Below are positions 1 to 6,207 of a stretch of DNA of 20,838 bases, piece by piece; position 1 is the stretch's first letter, and each line of letters starts with the position of its first letter. The DNA is from Intrasporangiaceae bacterium (GTDB lineage Bacteria; Actinomycetota; Actinomycetes; Actinomycetales; Dermatophilaceae). The position numbers and the translations under genes are program-made. Under the pieces are notes generated by a model, which was not told where the DNA came from, did not search any database, and saw nothing but the letters and a program-made list of their open reading frames with translations. Location of the stretch: contig JAAYSB010000020.1 in NCBI GenBank assembly GCA_012518475.1, positions 1 to 20,838 on the forward strand, in the 5' to 3' direction.

Positions 1-130
1 GCTTGTGCTTCTCCGCCGTGGCTGGGCGCTGCTGCAGGCCGAGCCGGCGCTGGTGAAGAGTCTCACCCGGCTCGGTGCGGTGCCGGTCACTGCGCGCGAG
101 GTCGAGGCGGCACTGGCCGGCGGTCGGTGA
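1..130 (+). CDS. C-terminal fragment of an unidentified protein
   Basis: An open frame runs in from the left edge and stops at TGA 128-130. The 42 visible residues (reading from base 2) are rich in Leu, Ala and Arg and contain LLRRGWALLQAEP followed by LTRLGAVPVTAREVEAAL, probably two amphipathic helices. I do not recognise the family. Its stop overlaps the GTG start of the glycosylase gene (GTGA, 127-130), so the two are probably co-transcribed and translationally coupled. That coupling is the main support for it being a real gene end rather than a chance frame. Function cannot be assigned from this fragment. Confidence 0.6.
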   Translation, partial: LVLLRRGWALLQAEPALVKSLTRLGAVPVTAREVEAALAGGR

Positions 131-999
131 CTCCGGTGGTCGAGCCGCGAGATGCCGTCGGCGGCGGTGCTCCGGGACTCGACCCGCACCCCGTCACGGG
201 CTACCTCTTCGCCTCTCCCGTCCCGCCCGGAACGGGCTGGCCCGATGACCCTGCTGCGCAGACGACTCCGGTGGCGACGACTGCCGCCCGGGTGCGTTCC
301 CTGGCCGCCTCTGCCGAGAGCCTCGATGAGCTCAATGCGCGGCTCTCCGTGTGCCGGGCCTGTCCTCGTCTGGTGCGCTGGCGCGAGACGGTCGCCGTGT
401 CAGGGAGACGGGCGTCCTTCGCCGGCGAGCCGTACTGGGGCCGACCCGGACCCTGGTTCGGGGACCCCGAGGCCGGCATCCTCATCGTGGGTCTGGCGCC
501 GGCAGCCAATGGTGCCAACAGAACTGGGCGGATGTTCACTGGCGATGCCTCGGGTGACTTCCTCTTCGCGGCCCTGCACCGGACTGGCTATGCCAGTCAG
601 CCGGAGTCGATCGGGGGAGGGGACGGACTGGTCCTCGCCGGCATACGCATTCTGGCAACGGTCCGGTGCGCGCCACCCGAGAACAAGCCGACTGCGGAGG
701 AGAAGGCGCGGTGTCTACCCTGGCTGCGCCGCGACCTCGAGCTGACGCCCGGACTGCACACGATCATGACTCTCGGCGGCATCGGCTGGTCCGGAGTCCT
801 CTCTGCTGCCAGGGAACTCGGCTGGGCTGTGCCCCGGCCGCTCCCGAAGTTCGGTCATGGGGTCGAGGTGCGCCTCGAGCGCCCTGACGGGCCACCGGTG
901 CGTGTGGTCGGCTGCTACCACGTCAGCCCGCACAACACGTTCACCGGCCGACTCACGCCCACTATGCTCGACGAGGTCCTGCGCTCCCTCCGTGCCTGA
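127..999 (+). CDS. udgB: Family-5 (UdgB-type) uracil-DNA glycosylase, 290 aa
   Basis: This enzyme removes uracil, and in this family also other deaminated bases such as hypoxanthine, from DNA as the first step of base excision repair. Four cysteines placed to bind a 4Fe-4S cluster are visible: C76 and C79 (CRACPRL), C181 and C196. Motif A is GLAPAANGANRTGR (122-135), where the usual polar catalytic Asp/Asn is replaced by Ala, the hallmark of family 5. Motif B is HVSPHN (265-270). The GTG start at 127 overlaps the upstream stop. It gives about 60 Pro/Ala-rich residues before the conserved domain, so a later start (for example GTG 271) is possible. A strong hairpin follows the stop. Family call is firm; exact start is not. 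Confidence 0.93.
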   Translation: MTPVVEPRDAVGGGAPGLDPHPVTGYLFASPVPPGTGWPDDPAAQTTPVATTAARVRSLAASAESLDELNARLSVCRACPRLVRWRETVAVSGRRASFAGEPYWGRPGPWFGDPEAGILIVGLAPAANGANRTGRMFTGDASGDFLFAALHRTGYASQPESIGGGDGLVLAGIRILATVRCAPPENKPTAEEKARCLPWLRRDLELTPGLHTIMTLGGIGWSGVLSAARELGWAVPRPLPKFGHGVEVRLERPDGPPVRVVGCYHVSPHNTFTGRLTPTMLDEVLRSLRA

Positions 1000-1008
1000 G
1001 GCGCTGCG

Positions 1009-1058
1009 CTCGTGGGTGGAGTGCGGGCGGCCAGGGCAGCCCGAACTCCACCCACGAG
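1009..1058 (+). terminator. Hairpin terminator after the uracil-DNA glycosylase gene
   Basis: Arms 1009-1027 and 1040-1058 are 19 nt long and complementary except for one mismatch, with a 12-nt loop. Further weak pairing of 998-1004 with 1068-1074 would extend it. It lies 9 nt after the stop and has no T-run, which is common for actinobacterial terminators. Confidence 0.75.
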
Positions 1059-1209
1059 GTACTCAGGGCGCCTCCCAGAGGCTCCTCGCAGGGCTGGAAT
1101 CGTGGGATCCGGCTTCATGAGAACGCCCTCATCGTCATCTCAGCGACCTGTCACATCCGGCTGATGTTCTTAGTGGTGTCAAGAAGAAGTGCCAACACAG
1201 GAGAACACC

Positions 1210-1689
1210 ATGCAGATGAAGAAGCCCGCCGCATGGGCCGTCACCGGAGCCCTTGGCCTGGCCGCCCTCACCGGCGTCGCGATCAACGCTCAGGCCAACC
1301 AGGTCGACAACGACCCGCGCCCGGCCGTCACGCTGGACGTCGACGATGTGACCGACACCGCGTCCGCGAACAGCGCGCCCTCAGCTCCCTCCACCGTCAG
1401 CGCGCAGTCCGCGCAGTCCGCCCCGTCGGCACCGTCCAAGCCTTCGGCCCCGTCCGCCCCGTCGGTGCAGTCGCCGGTCTCGGCTCAGTCCGCTCCGTCC
1501 CCGGTCTCCCCGCGGTCCCCGGTCTCGGCCCCGTCCCCGTACTCAGCCCCCTCACCGGTTTCCCCTCCGTCGCCCGCCTCGCCCCCGTCGCCGGTCTCGG
1601 CTCCGTCCCCCGTGTCCGCTCCCTCGCCGATCTCGGCTGACTCCCCGGACTCGCCGGCCTCAGCCCCCTCGGCTGACTCGGGCGACTGA
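1210..1689 (+). CDS. Small secreted protein made of perfect SXX triplet repeats, 159 aa
   Basis: I do not recognise a named family. The start is ATG 1210, preceded by AGGAG (1199-1203) at 6 nt; an in-frame ATG at 1189 lacks this. Residues 1-29 form a Sec-type signal peptide: Met-Gln-Met-Lys-Lys, a hydrophobic core and an AQA cleavage site before N30. There is no lipobox cysteine. Residues 30-51 are an acidic linker (VTLDVDDVTDT). From S52 to the last residue D159 serine occupies every third position without exception, 36 triplets, the other two places being mostly Ala, Pro, Val or Gln (SAP, SPV, SAQ, SPP). No LPXTG motif or C-terminal membrane helix is present, so it is probably released or held by glycan or charge. 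The tract could form an extended polyproline-II-like rod and is a plausible O-glycosylation substrate. It stands alone between two terminators. Confidence 0.8.
   Translation: MQMKKPAAWAVTGALGLAALTGVAINAQANQVDNDPRPAVTLDVDDVTDTASANSAPSAPSTVSAQSAQSAPSAPSKPSAPSAPSVQSPVSAQSAPSPVSPRSPVSAPSPYSAPSPVSPPSPASPPSPVSAPSPVSAPSPISADSPDSPASAPSADSGD
1363..1686 (+). repeat. In-frame 9-nt periodic tract encoding 36 Ser-X-X triplets
   Basis: Each 9-nt unit begins with a serine codon (mostly TCC or TCG, some AGC) and the phase never slips over 324 nt. The units are degenerate at DNA level (for example varied choices for Pro and Val), so the serine period looks maintained by selection on the protein, not only by recent slippage. 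Length variation between strains would be expected. Confidence 0.85.
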
Positions 1690-1730
1690 TTCACGGCAGA
1701 CTCATCCCACTCAGACTGACTCTTCACGCG

Positions 1731-1763
1731 AGAGCCCCCGACCCATCCCGGGTTGGGGGCTCT
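1731..1763 (+). terminator. Hairpin terminator after the SXX protein gene
   Basis: Arms 1731-1744 and 1750-1763 pair over 14 nt with one G-U wobble and a 5-nt loop (ATCCC). It lies about 40 nt after the stop and is followed only by CT-rich sequence, not a true T-run. It could also act on transcripts arriving from the aldehyde dehydrogenase operon on the other strand. Confidence 0.75.
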
Positions 1764-1873
1764 GGCCATTCCGCTGGAATTGCAGCGAAGCGGCGCTCGC
1801 CGTTCCGCTGCAATTGCAGCGAAGTGGCGGTGCGGCAGGATCGCCGTACGGCTGGAATCTGGAGAAGCGGCGG
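1762..1873. repeat. Three tandem copies of a ~34-nt palindrome-cored repeat
   Basis: Copies lie at about 1762-1795, 1796-1829 and 1840-1873. The first two have an exact 34-nt period; a 10-nt insert precedes the third, which is more degenerate. A 27-nt segment (1769-1795 versus 1803-1829) differs at only two positions. In copy 2 the core CGCTGCAATTGCAGCG (1806-1821) is a perfect 16-nt palindrome, and in copy 1 one position is off. The array fills the gap between the terminator of the SXX gene and the stop codon of the short aldehyde-dehydrogenase-like gene. It could be an operator array, a 3'-end structure for the leftward operon, or a REP-like interspersed element. Confidence 0.75.
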
Positions 1874-2749
1874 TCAGCGGCCCTTCGGGTGCCAGACCGT
1901 CTTGGTCTCGAGGAAGTCTGTCATCCGGGACAGCGCGGGGGTGGCGGTGAAGTCCTCGTCGGTCGAGGGACGGCGGACCCGCTTGAGGTTGCCTGCGGCG
2001 TCGGCCTCGAGGGCAGCCCAGTCGAGAGAGCCGGCGCCCGCCAGGTCGATGGCGTTGACATCGAGGTGCGAGGCCAGCCATGGAGCCATCTCAGCCGGGT
2101 CCCCGGTCAGGACGTTGACCACGCCACCGGGCAGGTCCGAGGTGGCGAGGCACTCGGCGAGCGTGATCGCCGGAAGCGGGTGCTCCTGGGAGGCGATGAC
2201 GACGCAGGTGTTGCCGGTCGCGACGACCGGAGCGACCACGGAAACCAGCCCGAGCAGCGAGTCGCCCTGGGGTGCCACAACGGCGACGACACCGGTGGGC
2301 TCGGGGGCGGAGATGTTGAAGTACGGCCCTGCGACCGGGTTGGCGTTGCCGGTGACCTGGGCGATCTTGTCGGTCCAGCCGGCATACCAGACCCACCGGT
2401 CGATGGCGGCGTCGACGACCGTGGCCGCACGCGCCGCAGTGAGTCCCTCAGCCGAGCGCACCTCGGCGATGAGCTGGTCGCGCCGCGACTCCATCACCTC
2501 GGCGACGCGGTACAGCACCTGCCCGCGGTTGTATGCGGTGGCCCCGGACCAGCCGGCGACCGCCTTGCGGGCGGCCACGACAGCGTTGCGTGCGTCCTTG
2601 CGGGACGCCTGCGCCGCATTGGCAAGGAACGCGCGGTTCCCCTCGCGGGTCGGTGCCGCATACACGTCGTAGGACCGCCCGGACTCGCTGCGCGGGAAGG
2701 CGCCGCCGATGAACAGCTTGTAGGTCTTGCGCACGTCTATGCGGCTCAT
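1874..2749 (-). CDS. Short aldehyde-dehydrogenase-like protein without catalytic Cys, 291 aa
   Basis: Residues 1-250 align by eye with the N-terminal, NAD-binding part of aldehyde dehydrogenases (YKLFIGGAFPRSESG near the start, then ATGNTCVVIASQEHPLPA and LPGGVVNVLTG). The protein stops before the catalytic half: no FNQGQxC cysteine, no LELGGK glutamate, and the PWNFP asparagine region reads VAPQGDSLLG. It is about 190 residues shorter than a normal enzyme but has its own clean end (TKTVWHPKGR). Its ATG overlaps the stop of the full-length dehydrogenase (ATGA, 2746-2749), so the two are translationally coupled. It is probably a non-catalytic partner, comparable to the C-terminal pseudo-ALDH domain of ALDH16 proteins, rather than a decayed copy. 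Its exact function is unknown. Confidence 0.85.
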   Translation of the reverse strand: MSRIDVRKTYKLFIGGAFPRSESGRSYDVYAAPTREGNRAFLANAAQASRKDARNAVVAARKAVAGWSGATAYNRGQVLYRVAEVMESRRDQLIAEVRSAEGLTAARAATVVDAAIDRWVWYAGWTDKIAQVTGNANPVAGPYFNISAPEPTGVVAVVAPQGDSLLGLVSVVAPVVATGNTCVVIASQEHPLPAITLAECLATSDLPGGVVNVLTGDPAEMAPWLASHLDVNAIDLAGAGSLDWAALEADAAGNLKRVRRPSTDEDFTATPALSRMTDFLETKTVWHPKGR

Positions 2750-4191
2750 GCCACTCCTCCGCTCCGGACATAGGCAGCCAGGCCCTGGCGCCCGCCCTCC
2801 CGGCCGTAGCCGGACTCCTTGTATCCGCCGAACGGCGAGGTCGGATCGAACTGGTTGAACGTGTTCGCCCAGACCACCCCGGCTCGGAGCTGGTCGGCGA
2901 TCCACAGGATCCGGCTGCCCTTCTCCGTCCAGACCCCGGCCGAGAGGCCGTAGGGGGTGTTGTTCGCCTTGGCGACCGCCTCGCCGGGAGTGCGGAAGGT
3001 CAGCACCGAGAGCACCGGCCCGAAGATCTCCTCCTGGGCGATCCGGTGGCTCTGGGAGACGCCGGTGAACAGGGTCGGCCGGAACCAGAACCCGTTCTTG
3101 GGCAGCGGGCACCCGGTGTCCCAGCGCTCGGCACCCTCGGCCACCCCGGCCTCGGTGAGCTCGGTGATCCGGGCGAGCTGCTCGGCACTGTTGATCGCGC
3201 CCACGTCGGTGTTCTTGTCCAGGGGATCGCCGAGGCGCAGCGTCTCGAGGCGGCGCTTCAGGCGGCGCACGACGTCGTCGACGATGTTCTCCTGGACGAG
3301 CAGGCGCGAGCCGGCGCAGCAGACCTGGCCCTGGTTGAAGAAGATGCCGCCGACGATGCCTTCGACCGCCTGGTCGATGGGGGCGTCGTCGAAGATGATG
3401 TTCGCAGCCTTGCCGCCGAGCTCGAGAGTGGCCTTCTTCTCAGTGCCCGCAATGGATCTCGCGATCATCTTGCCGACCGCGGTCGAGCCGGTGAAGGCGA
3501 TCTTGTCGATGCCCGGGTGGTCGACGATCGACTGCCCGGTCGCGCCGGCGCCGGTGACGATGTTGACGACACCGGGTGGCAGGTCCGCCTGCTGACAGAT
3601 CTCGGCGAAGAGCATCGCCGCCAGGGGGGTGGTCTCGGCCGGCTTGAGGACGACCGTGTTCCCGGCGGCCAGCGCCGGGGCGATCTTCCAGGCGAGCATG
3701 AGCAGCGGGAAGTTCCACGGGATGATCTGCCCGACGACGCCGTGCGGGCGGATGTCGGACCCGAGTCCGGCATACTCCAGCTTGTCCGCCCACCCTGCGT
3801 GATAGAAGAAGTGTGCCGCAGCCGTCGGCACGTCGAAGTCGCGGGTCTCCTTGATCGGCTTGCCGTTGTCGATCGTCTCAAGGACGGCCAGCTCGCGCGC
3901 CCGCTCCTGCATGATCCGGGCGATTCGGAAGAGGTACTTGCCGCGGTCGGTGCCGCTCATCCTCGACCACACGCGGGTGTATGCGGTGCGTGCCGCCCGC
4001 ACGGCGGCGTCGACATCGTCCGTCGTCGCCTCGGCGACCGTGCTCAGGTGCTCGCCGGTCGCGGGGTTGATCGTGGCGAACGGCGTCCCGTGACCCGGGG
4101 TCCACTCACCGCCGATGAACAGCCCATAGCTGTCCTCGATAGTGACGACCGCCCGGGACTCGGGGGCCGGTGCGTACTCGAACGTCGGCAT
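2746..4191 (-). CDS. NAD(P)-dependent aldehyde dehydrogenase, 481 aa
   Basis: It oxidises an aldehyde to the carboxylic acid with NAD(P)+. All the key residues are present: N160 in PWNFP, K183 in VVLKPAE, the FTGSTAVGK dinucleotide loop (233-241), general base E257 in LELGGK and nucleophile C291 in FFNQGQVCCAGSR. The late EEIFGPV and FGGYKESGYGREGG motifs also match. The ATG at 4191 is chosen because AAGGAG lies 11 nt upstream; a longer frame to 4341 would overlap deoC. It lies 29 nt after deoC, whose reaction releases acetaldehyde, so acetaldehyde is the likely but unproven substrate. It overlaps the following short ALDH-like gene by 4 nt. Together they total 772 residues, close to a two-domain ALDH16 protein. 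Confidence 0.95.
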   Translation of the reverse strand: MPTFEYAPAPESRAVVTIEDSYGLFIGGEWTPGHGTPFATINPATGEHLSTVAEATTDDVDAAVRAARTAYTRVWSRMSGTDRGKYLFRIARIMQERARELAVLETIDNGKPIKETRDFDVPTAAAHFFYHAGWADKLEYAGLGSDIRPHGVVGQIIPWNFPLLMLAWKIAPALAAGNTVVLKPAETTPLAAMLFAEICQQADLPPGVVNIVTGAGATGQSIVDHPGIDKIAFTGSTAVGKMIARSIAGTEKKATLELGGKAANIIFDDAPIDQAVEGIVGGIFFNQGQVCCAGSRLLVQENIVDDVVRRLKRRLETLRLGDPLDKNTDVGAINSAEQLARITELTEAGVAEGAERWDTGCPLPKNGFWFRPTLFTGVSQSHRIAQEEIFGPVLSVLTFRTPGEAVAKANNTPYGLSAGVWTEKGSRILWIADQLRAGVVWANTFNQFDPTSPFGGYKESGYGREGGRQGLAAYVRSGGVA

Positions 4192-4220
4192 CGGTGTCTC
4201 GTCTCCTTGGAGCTGTGCAG

Positions 4221-5219
4221 TCAGTACGCGCTCGGGGCGTCGTCGGCGATGTAGTCGGATCCGGAGTAGACCCCGAGGGCCATCCGCTGGCGCTGGAGGA
4301 TGAGGTCGTTGAGCAGGCTGGAGGCGCCGAAGCGGAACCACTCGTTGGTCAGCCAGTCCTCGCCCGCAACCTCGCTGACGGCGACGAGGAAGCTGATCGC
4401 CTCCTTGCTCGTGCGGATGCCGCCGGCCGGCTTGACCCCGATCTGCTCGTCGAACTCGTCCCGCCAGTCACGCACGGCCTCGAGCATGATGAGCGTCACG
4501 GGAAGCGTCGCCGCGGGGTTGATCTTGCCGGTGCTCGTCTTGATGAAGTCGCCGCCGGCGAGCATCGACAGCCAGCTTGCCCGGCGGACGTTGTCATAGG
4601 TGACGAGCTCTCCGGTCTCCATGATGACCTTGAGCCGGGCCGCCGACCCGTCAGCGCGGATGCAGGCCTCCTTGACCGCGGCGATCTGGTTGAACACCGT
4701 GAGGTAGTCGCCGGCGAGGAACGCGCCGCGGTCGATGACCATGTCGATCTCGTCGGCGCCGGCAGCCACGGCCTCCTTGGTGTCGGCGAGCTTGACCTTG
4801 AGGGAGGCACGCCCGCTGGGGAACGCCGTCGCGACCGCGGCGACCTTGATGTCGCTGTCGCCGAGGGTCTCGCGCGCCACCGCGACCATGTCGCCATAGA
4901 CACAGACCGCAGCAGGGCTCGGGGTCGACGGGTCGCTCGGGTCCGGCACGAGGGCACGCGTCGCCAGGCCACGGACCTTGCCGGCGGTGTCGGCACCCTC
5001 GAGCGTCGTCAGATCGATCATCGAGATGGCTAGGTCGATCGCCCAGCGCTTGCTGTCGGTCTTGATGCTCCGGGTGCGCAGGCCCGCAGCCCTGGAGTCG
5101 CAGCCGACCTGGTCGACGCCGGGCAGCGCGTGCAGCCACGAGGTCAGGGACCGGTTCGTCAGCCGACTCACCCCGAGCAGATCACGCGCCCGGGCCGTCG
5201 TCTCAGCGGAGGTAGTCAC
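4221..5219 (-). CDS. deoC: Deoxyribose-phosphate aldolase, long DERA-like form, 332 aa
   Basis: It cleaves 2-deoxyribose-5-phosphate to glyceraldehyde-3-phosphate and acetaldehyde, a cytosolic class I aldolase reaction. The Schiff-base lysine is K227 in FIKTSTGK, and the second active-site lysine is K263 in VKPAGGIRT. At about 332 residues it is much longer than typical ~220-250 aa bacterial DeoC. Its SMIDLTTLEG segment (67-75) and N-terminal extension resemble the animal-type DERA. GTG 5219 is preferred because a frame extending to 5387 would run deep into the RDD gene, and a -10-like TAGACT sits 7 nt before it. It lies 10 nt after the RDD gene and 29 nt before the aldehyde dehydrogenase, which forms a natural downstream step. 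Confidence 0.94.
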   Translation of the reverse strand: MTTSAETTARARDLLGVSRLTNRSLTSWLHALPGVDQVGCDSRAAGLRTRSIKTDSKRWAIDLAISMIDLTTLEGADTAGKVRGLATRALVPDPSDPSTPSPAAVCVYGDMVAVARETLGDSDIKVAAVATAFPSGRASLKVKLADTKEAVAAGADEIDMVIDRGAFLAGDYLTVFNQIAAVKEACIRADGSAARLKVIMETGELVTYDNVRRASWLSMLAGGDFIKTSTGKINPAATLPVTLIMLEAVRDWRDEFDEQIGVKPAGGIRTSKEAISFLVAVSEVAGEDWLTNEWFRFGASSLLNDLILQRQRMALGVYSGSDYIADDAPSAY

Positions 5220-5226
5220 CCTGCGG

Positions 5227-5232
5227 AGTCTA
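5227..5232 (-). promoter_or_regulatory. Candidate -10 element of a leaderless deoC transcript
   Basis: On the minus strand TAGACT is followed by exactly 7 nt and then the deoC GTG, the spacing expected if transcription starts at the start codon. The first three bases of the hexamer are the TAG stop codon of the RDD gene. No clear -35 box is visible, and there is no separate Shine-Dalgarno with good spacing. Confidence 0.45.
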
Positions 5233-6102
5233 TGCGCCTCGAGCCTGCGCAGGGGCCGTGCCGGTGACCCGAGCGCGTAGGGCCGCCTCGCGAGCAAGGC
5301 GCTCCCCGTCACGGCGTCGCCGGTCCGCGAGGACACCGGCGAGGAAGGTCTCGGGGTGGGTGCCCGGGGGAGGAGGCGGCGCGACATGCCGACTGACCCT
5401 TCGCGCCAGCTCGGTGCCGAGGCTGTGCCGAGCCTGCGGCGTCATGCTCGGCGCTCGCACGAGGAACTGCCGCACGGACAGAGCGAGAGTGTCCGGCAGC
5501 GCCGCGATATCGGCGCCCAGGGCCCAGGCCTCGAGCTCCTTCGGCATCGCTGAGGGCAGAGGCAGCCGCATCGTCTGTCGCTCGTTGATGACATAGGTCC
5601 CGGCTGCGAGGTCTCCCAGGCGGCGGTTGCGCTTCGTCAGCAGGGCGGCGGTGAGTGCGACGGTGCCCTGGGCGAGATAGATCTCGATCCAGGCCGTCAG
5701 TCCCCGGACCACGGCGTGGCGGAAGCCGATCGGCCCGCCGTCATCGCGCACCGTTCGCAGCCCGAGGACCAGCTTGCCGACGGTCTTGCCTCGGGTGATC
5801 GTCTCGAGGGCGATCGGGATCCCGAGCACAGCAAGCACGAGCGTGACGATCATCGCGGTCTGGGCCACGGCCATGCTCGCGCCGTCGAGGAGCCGCACCG
5901 CGATCAGCGCGAGCGCGACAAGGGAGATGGCCAGCACGACGAGATCGATGAGGGCGGACAGGCAGCGAGCGAACACGTGCGCCACCGGCAGCTCGACCTC
6001 GACGGCCTCGCTCGTCGTGACCCGCCCGTCGGACTCGTACTCTCCGACACCGATGAGGGCACGCTGGTCCACCTGAGCGAGCGGACCCCCCGGGACTGAC
6101 AT
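5230..6102 (-). CDS. RDD-family membrane protein, 290 aa
   Basis: The RDD domain covers roughly residues 40-175. It starts with Arg46 and Asp53 in ARCLSALIDL, followed by a helix to residue 70, a second helix (about 82-98), the TRGKTVGKLVLGLRTV loop, and RLGDLAAGTYVI with the final Asp164. The C-terminal 110 residues are soluble, Arg/Ala-rich and carry a PPPPPG stretch. RDD proteins are membrane proteins of largely unknown function; some have been linked to ion transport. This one belongs to the actinobacterial RDD-SpoIIM-DUF58-MoxR neighbourhood (compare Rv3692-Rv3695). ATG 6102 is supported by TAGGCT 6 nt upstream, although a GTG at residue 28 is possible. It is divergent from the SpoIIM-like gene and 10 nt before deoC. 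Confidence 0.9.
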   Translation of the reverse strand: MSVPGGPLAQVDQRALIGVGEYESDGRVTTSEAVEVELPVAHVFARCLSALIDLVVLAISLVALALIAVRLLDGASMAVAQTAMIVTLVLAVLGIPIALETITRGKTVGKLVLGLRTVRDDGGPIGFRHAVVRGLTAWIEIYLAQGTVALTAALLTKRNRRLGDLAAGTYVINERQTMRLPLPSAMPKELEAWALGADIAALPDTLALSVRQFLVRAPSMTPQARHSLGTELARRVSRHVAPPPPPGTHPETFLAGVLADRRRRDGERLAREAALRARVTGTAPAQARGA

Positions 6103-6108
6103 GCCCCC

Positions 6109-6114
6109 AGCCTA
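6109..6114 (-). promoter_or_regulatory. Candidate -10 element of the RDD-deoC-ALDH operon
   Basis: Minus-strand TAGGCT lies 6 nt before the RDD ATG, fitting a leaderless or nearly leaderless transcript. A -35 box is not evident. Confidence 0.4.
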
Positions 6115-6145
6115 CGAGGACGGGACGGCGCCGCCCTCCCTGTGC

Positions 6146-6181
6146 CGTGCCGCAACCTGGCAATCGCCAGGTTCTGGCACG
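6146..6181. promoter_or_regulatory. Inverted repeat in the RDD/SpoIIM divergent promoter region
   Basis: Arms 6146-6161 and 6166-6181 are 16 nt each with two adjacent mismatches and a 4-nt centre (AATC). The inner 8 nt, AACCTGGC/GCCAGGTT, are perfect. It sits between two divergently transcribed genes, about 44 nt from one start and 27 nt from the other, so it would overlap the -35 region of the rightward promoter. This is the position of a shared operator. A large hairpin role is also possible. Confidence 0.6.
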
Positions 6182-6194
6182 GGAGGACGGGCGG

Positions 6195-6200
6195 CATACT
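6195..6200 (+). promoter_or_regulatory. Candidate -10 element of the SpoIIM-like gene
   Basis: CATACT (4 of 6 to TATAAT) is followed by 7 nt and the ATG at 6208. The sequence 17 nt upstream (TTCTGG) is a poor -35 and lies in the right arm of the inverted repeat. Confidence 0.35.
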
Positions 6201-6207
6201 GGTCGGC

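Noticed and set aside
1164..1640. A plus-strand frame overlapping the SXX protein, with Val/Gly/Pro-rich periodic sequence
   Set aside because: It is the shifted reading of the 9-nt periodic tract. It has no signal peptide and no ribosome-binding site, while the other frame has both and an AQA cleavage site.
1762..1873. The 34-nt repeats as a small CRISPR array
   Set aside because: Units are directly adjacent with no unique spacers of constant length, the core is a full palindrome, and no cas genes are nearby.
1485..2081. A minus-strand frame encoding a Gly/Glu/Asp-rich protein across the repeat region
   Set aside because: It is antisense to the SXX tract and overlaps the end of the short ALDH-like gene in another frame; its periodicity only mirrors the SXX codons.
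1874..2749. Short ALDH-like gene as a decayed pseudogene
   Set aside because: The frame is intact over 291 residues, has actinobacterial codon use, starts with an exact ATGA overlap and ends in a defined tail. A functional non-catalytic partner is the better explanation.
4192..4341. Upstream extension of the aldehyde dehydrogenase to 4341 (531 aa)
   Set aside because: The extra 50 residues are Arg/Pro-rich, unlike the family, and lie on top of the end of deoC. AAGGAG before ATG 4191 supports the shorter start.
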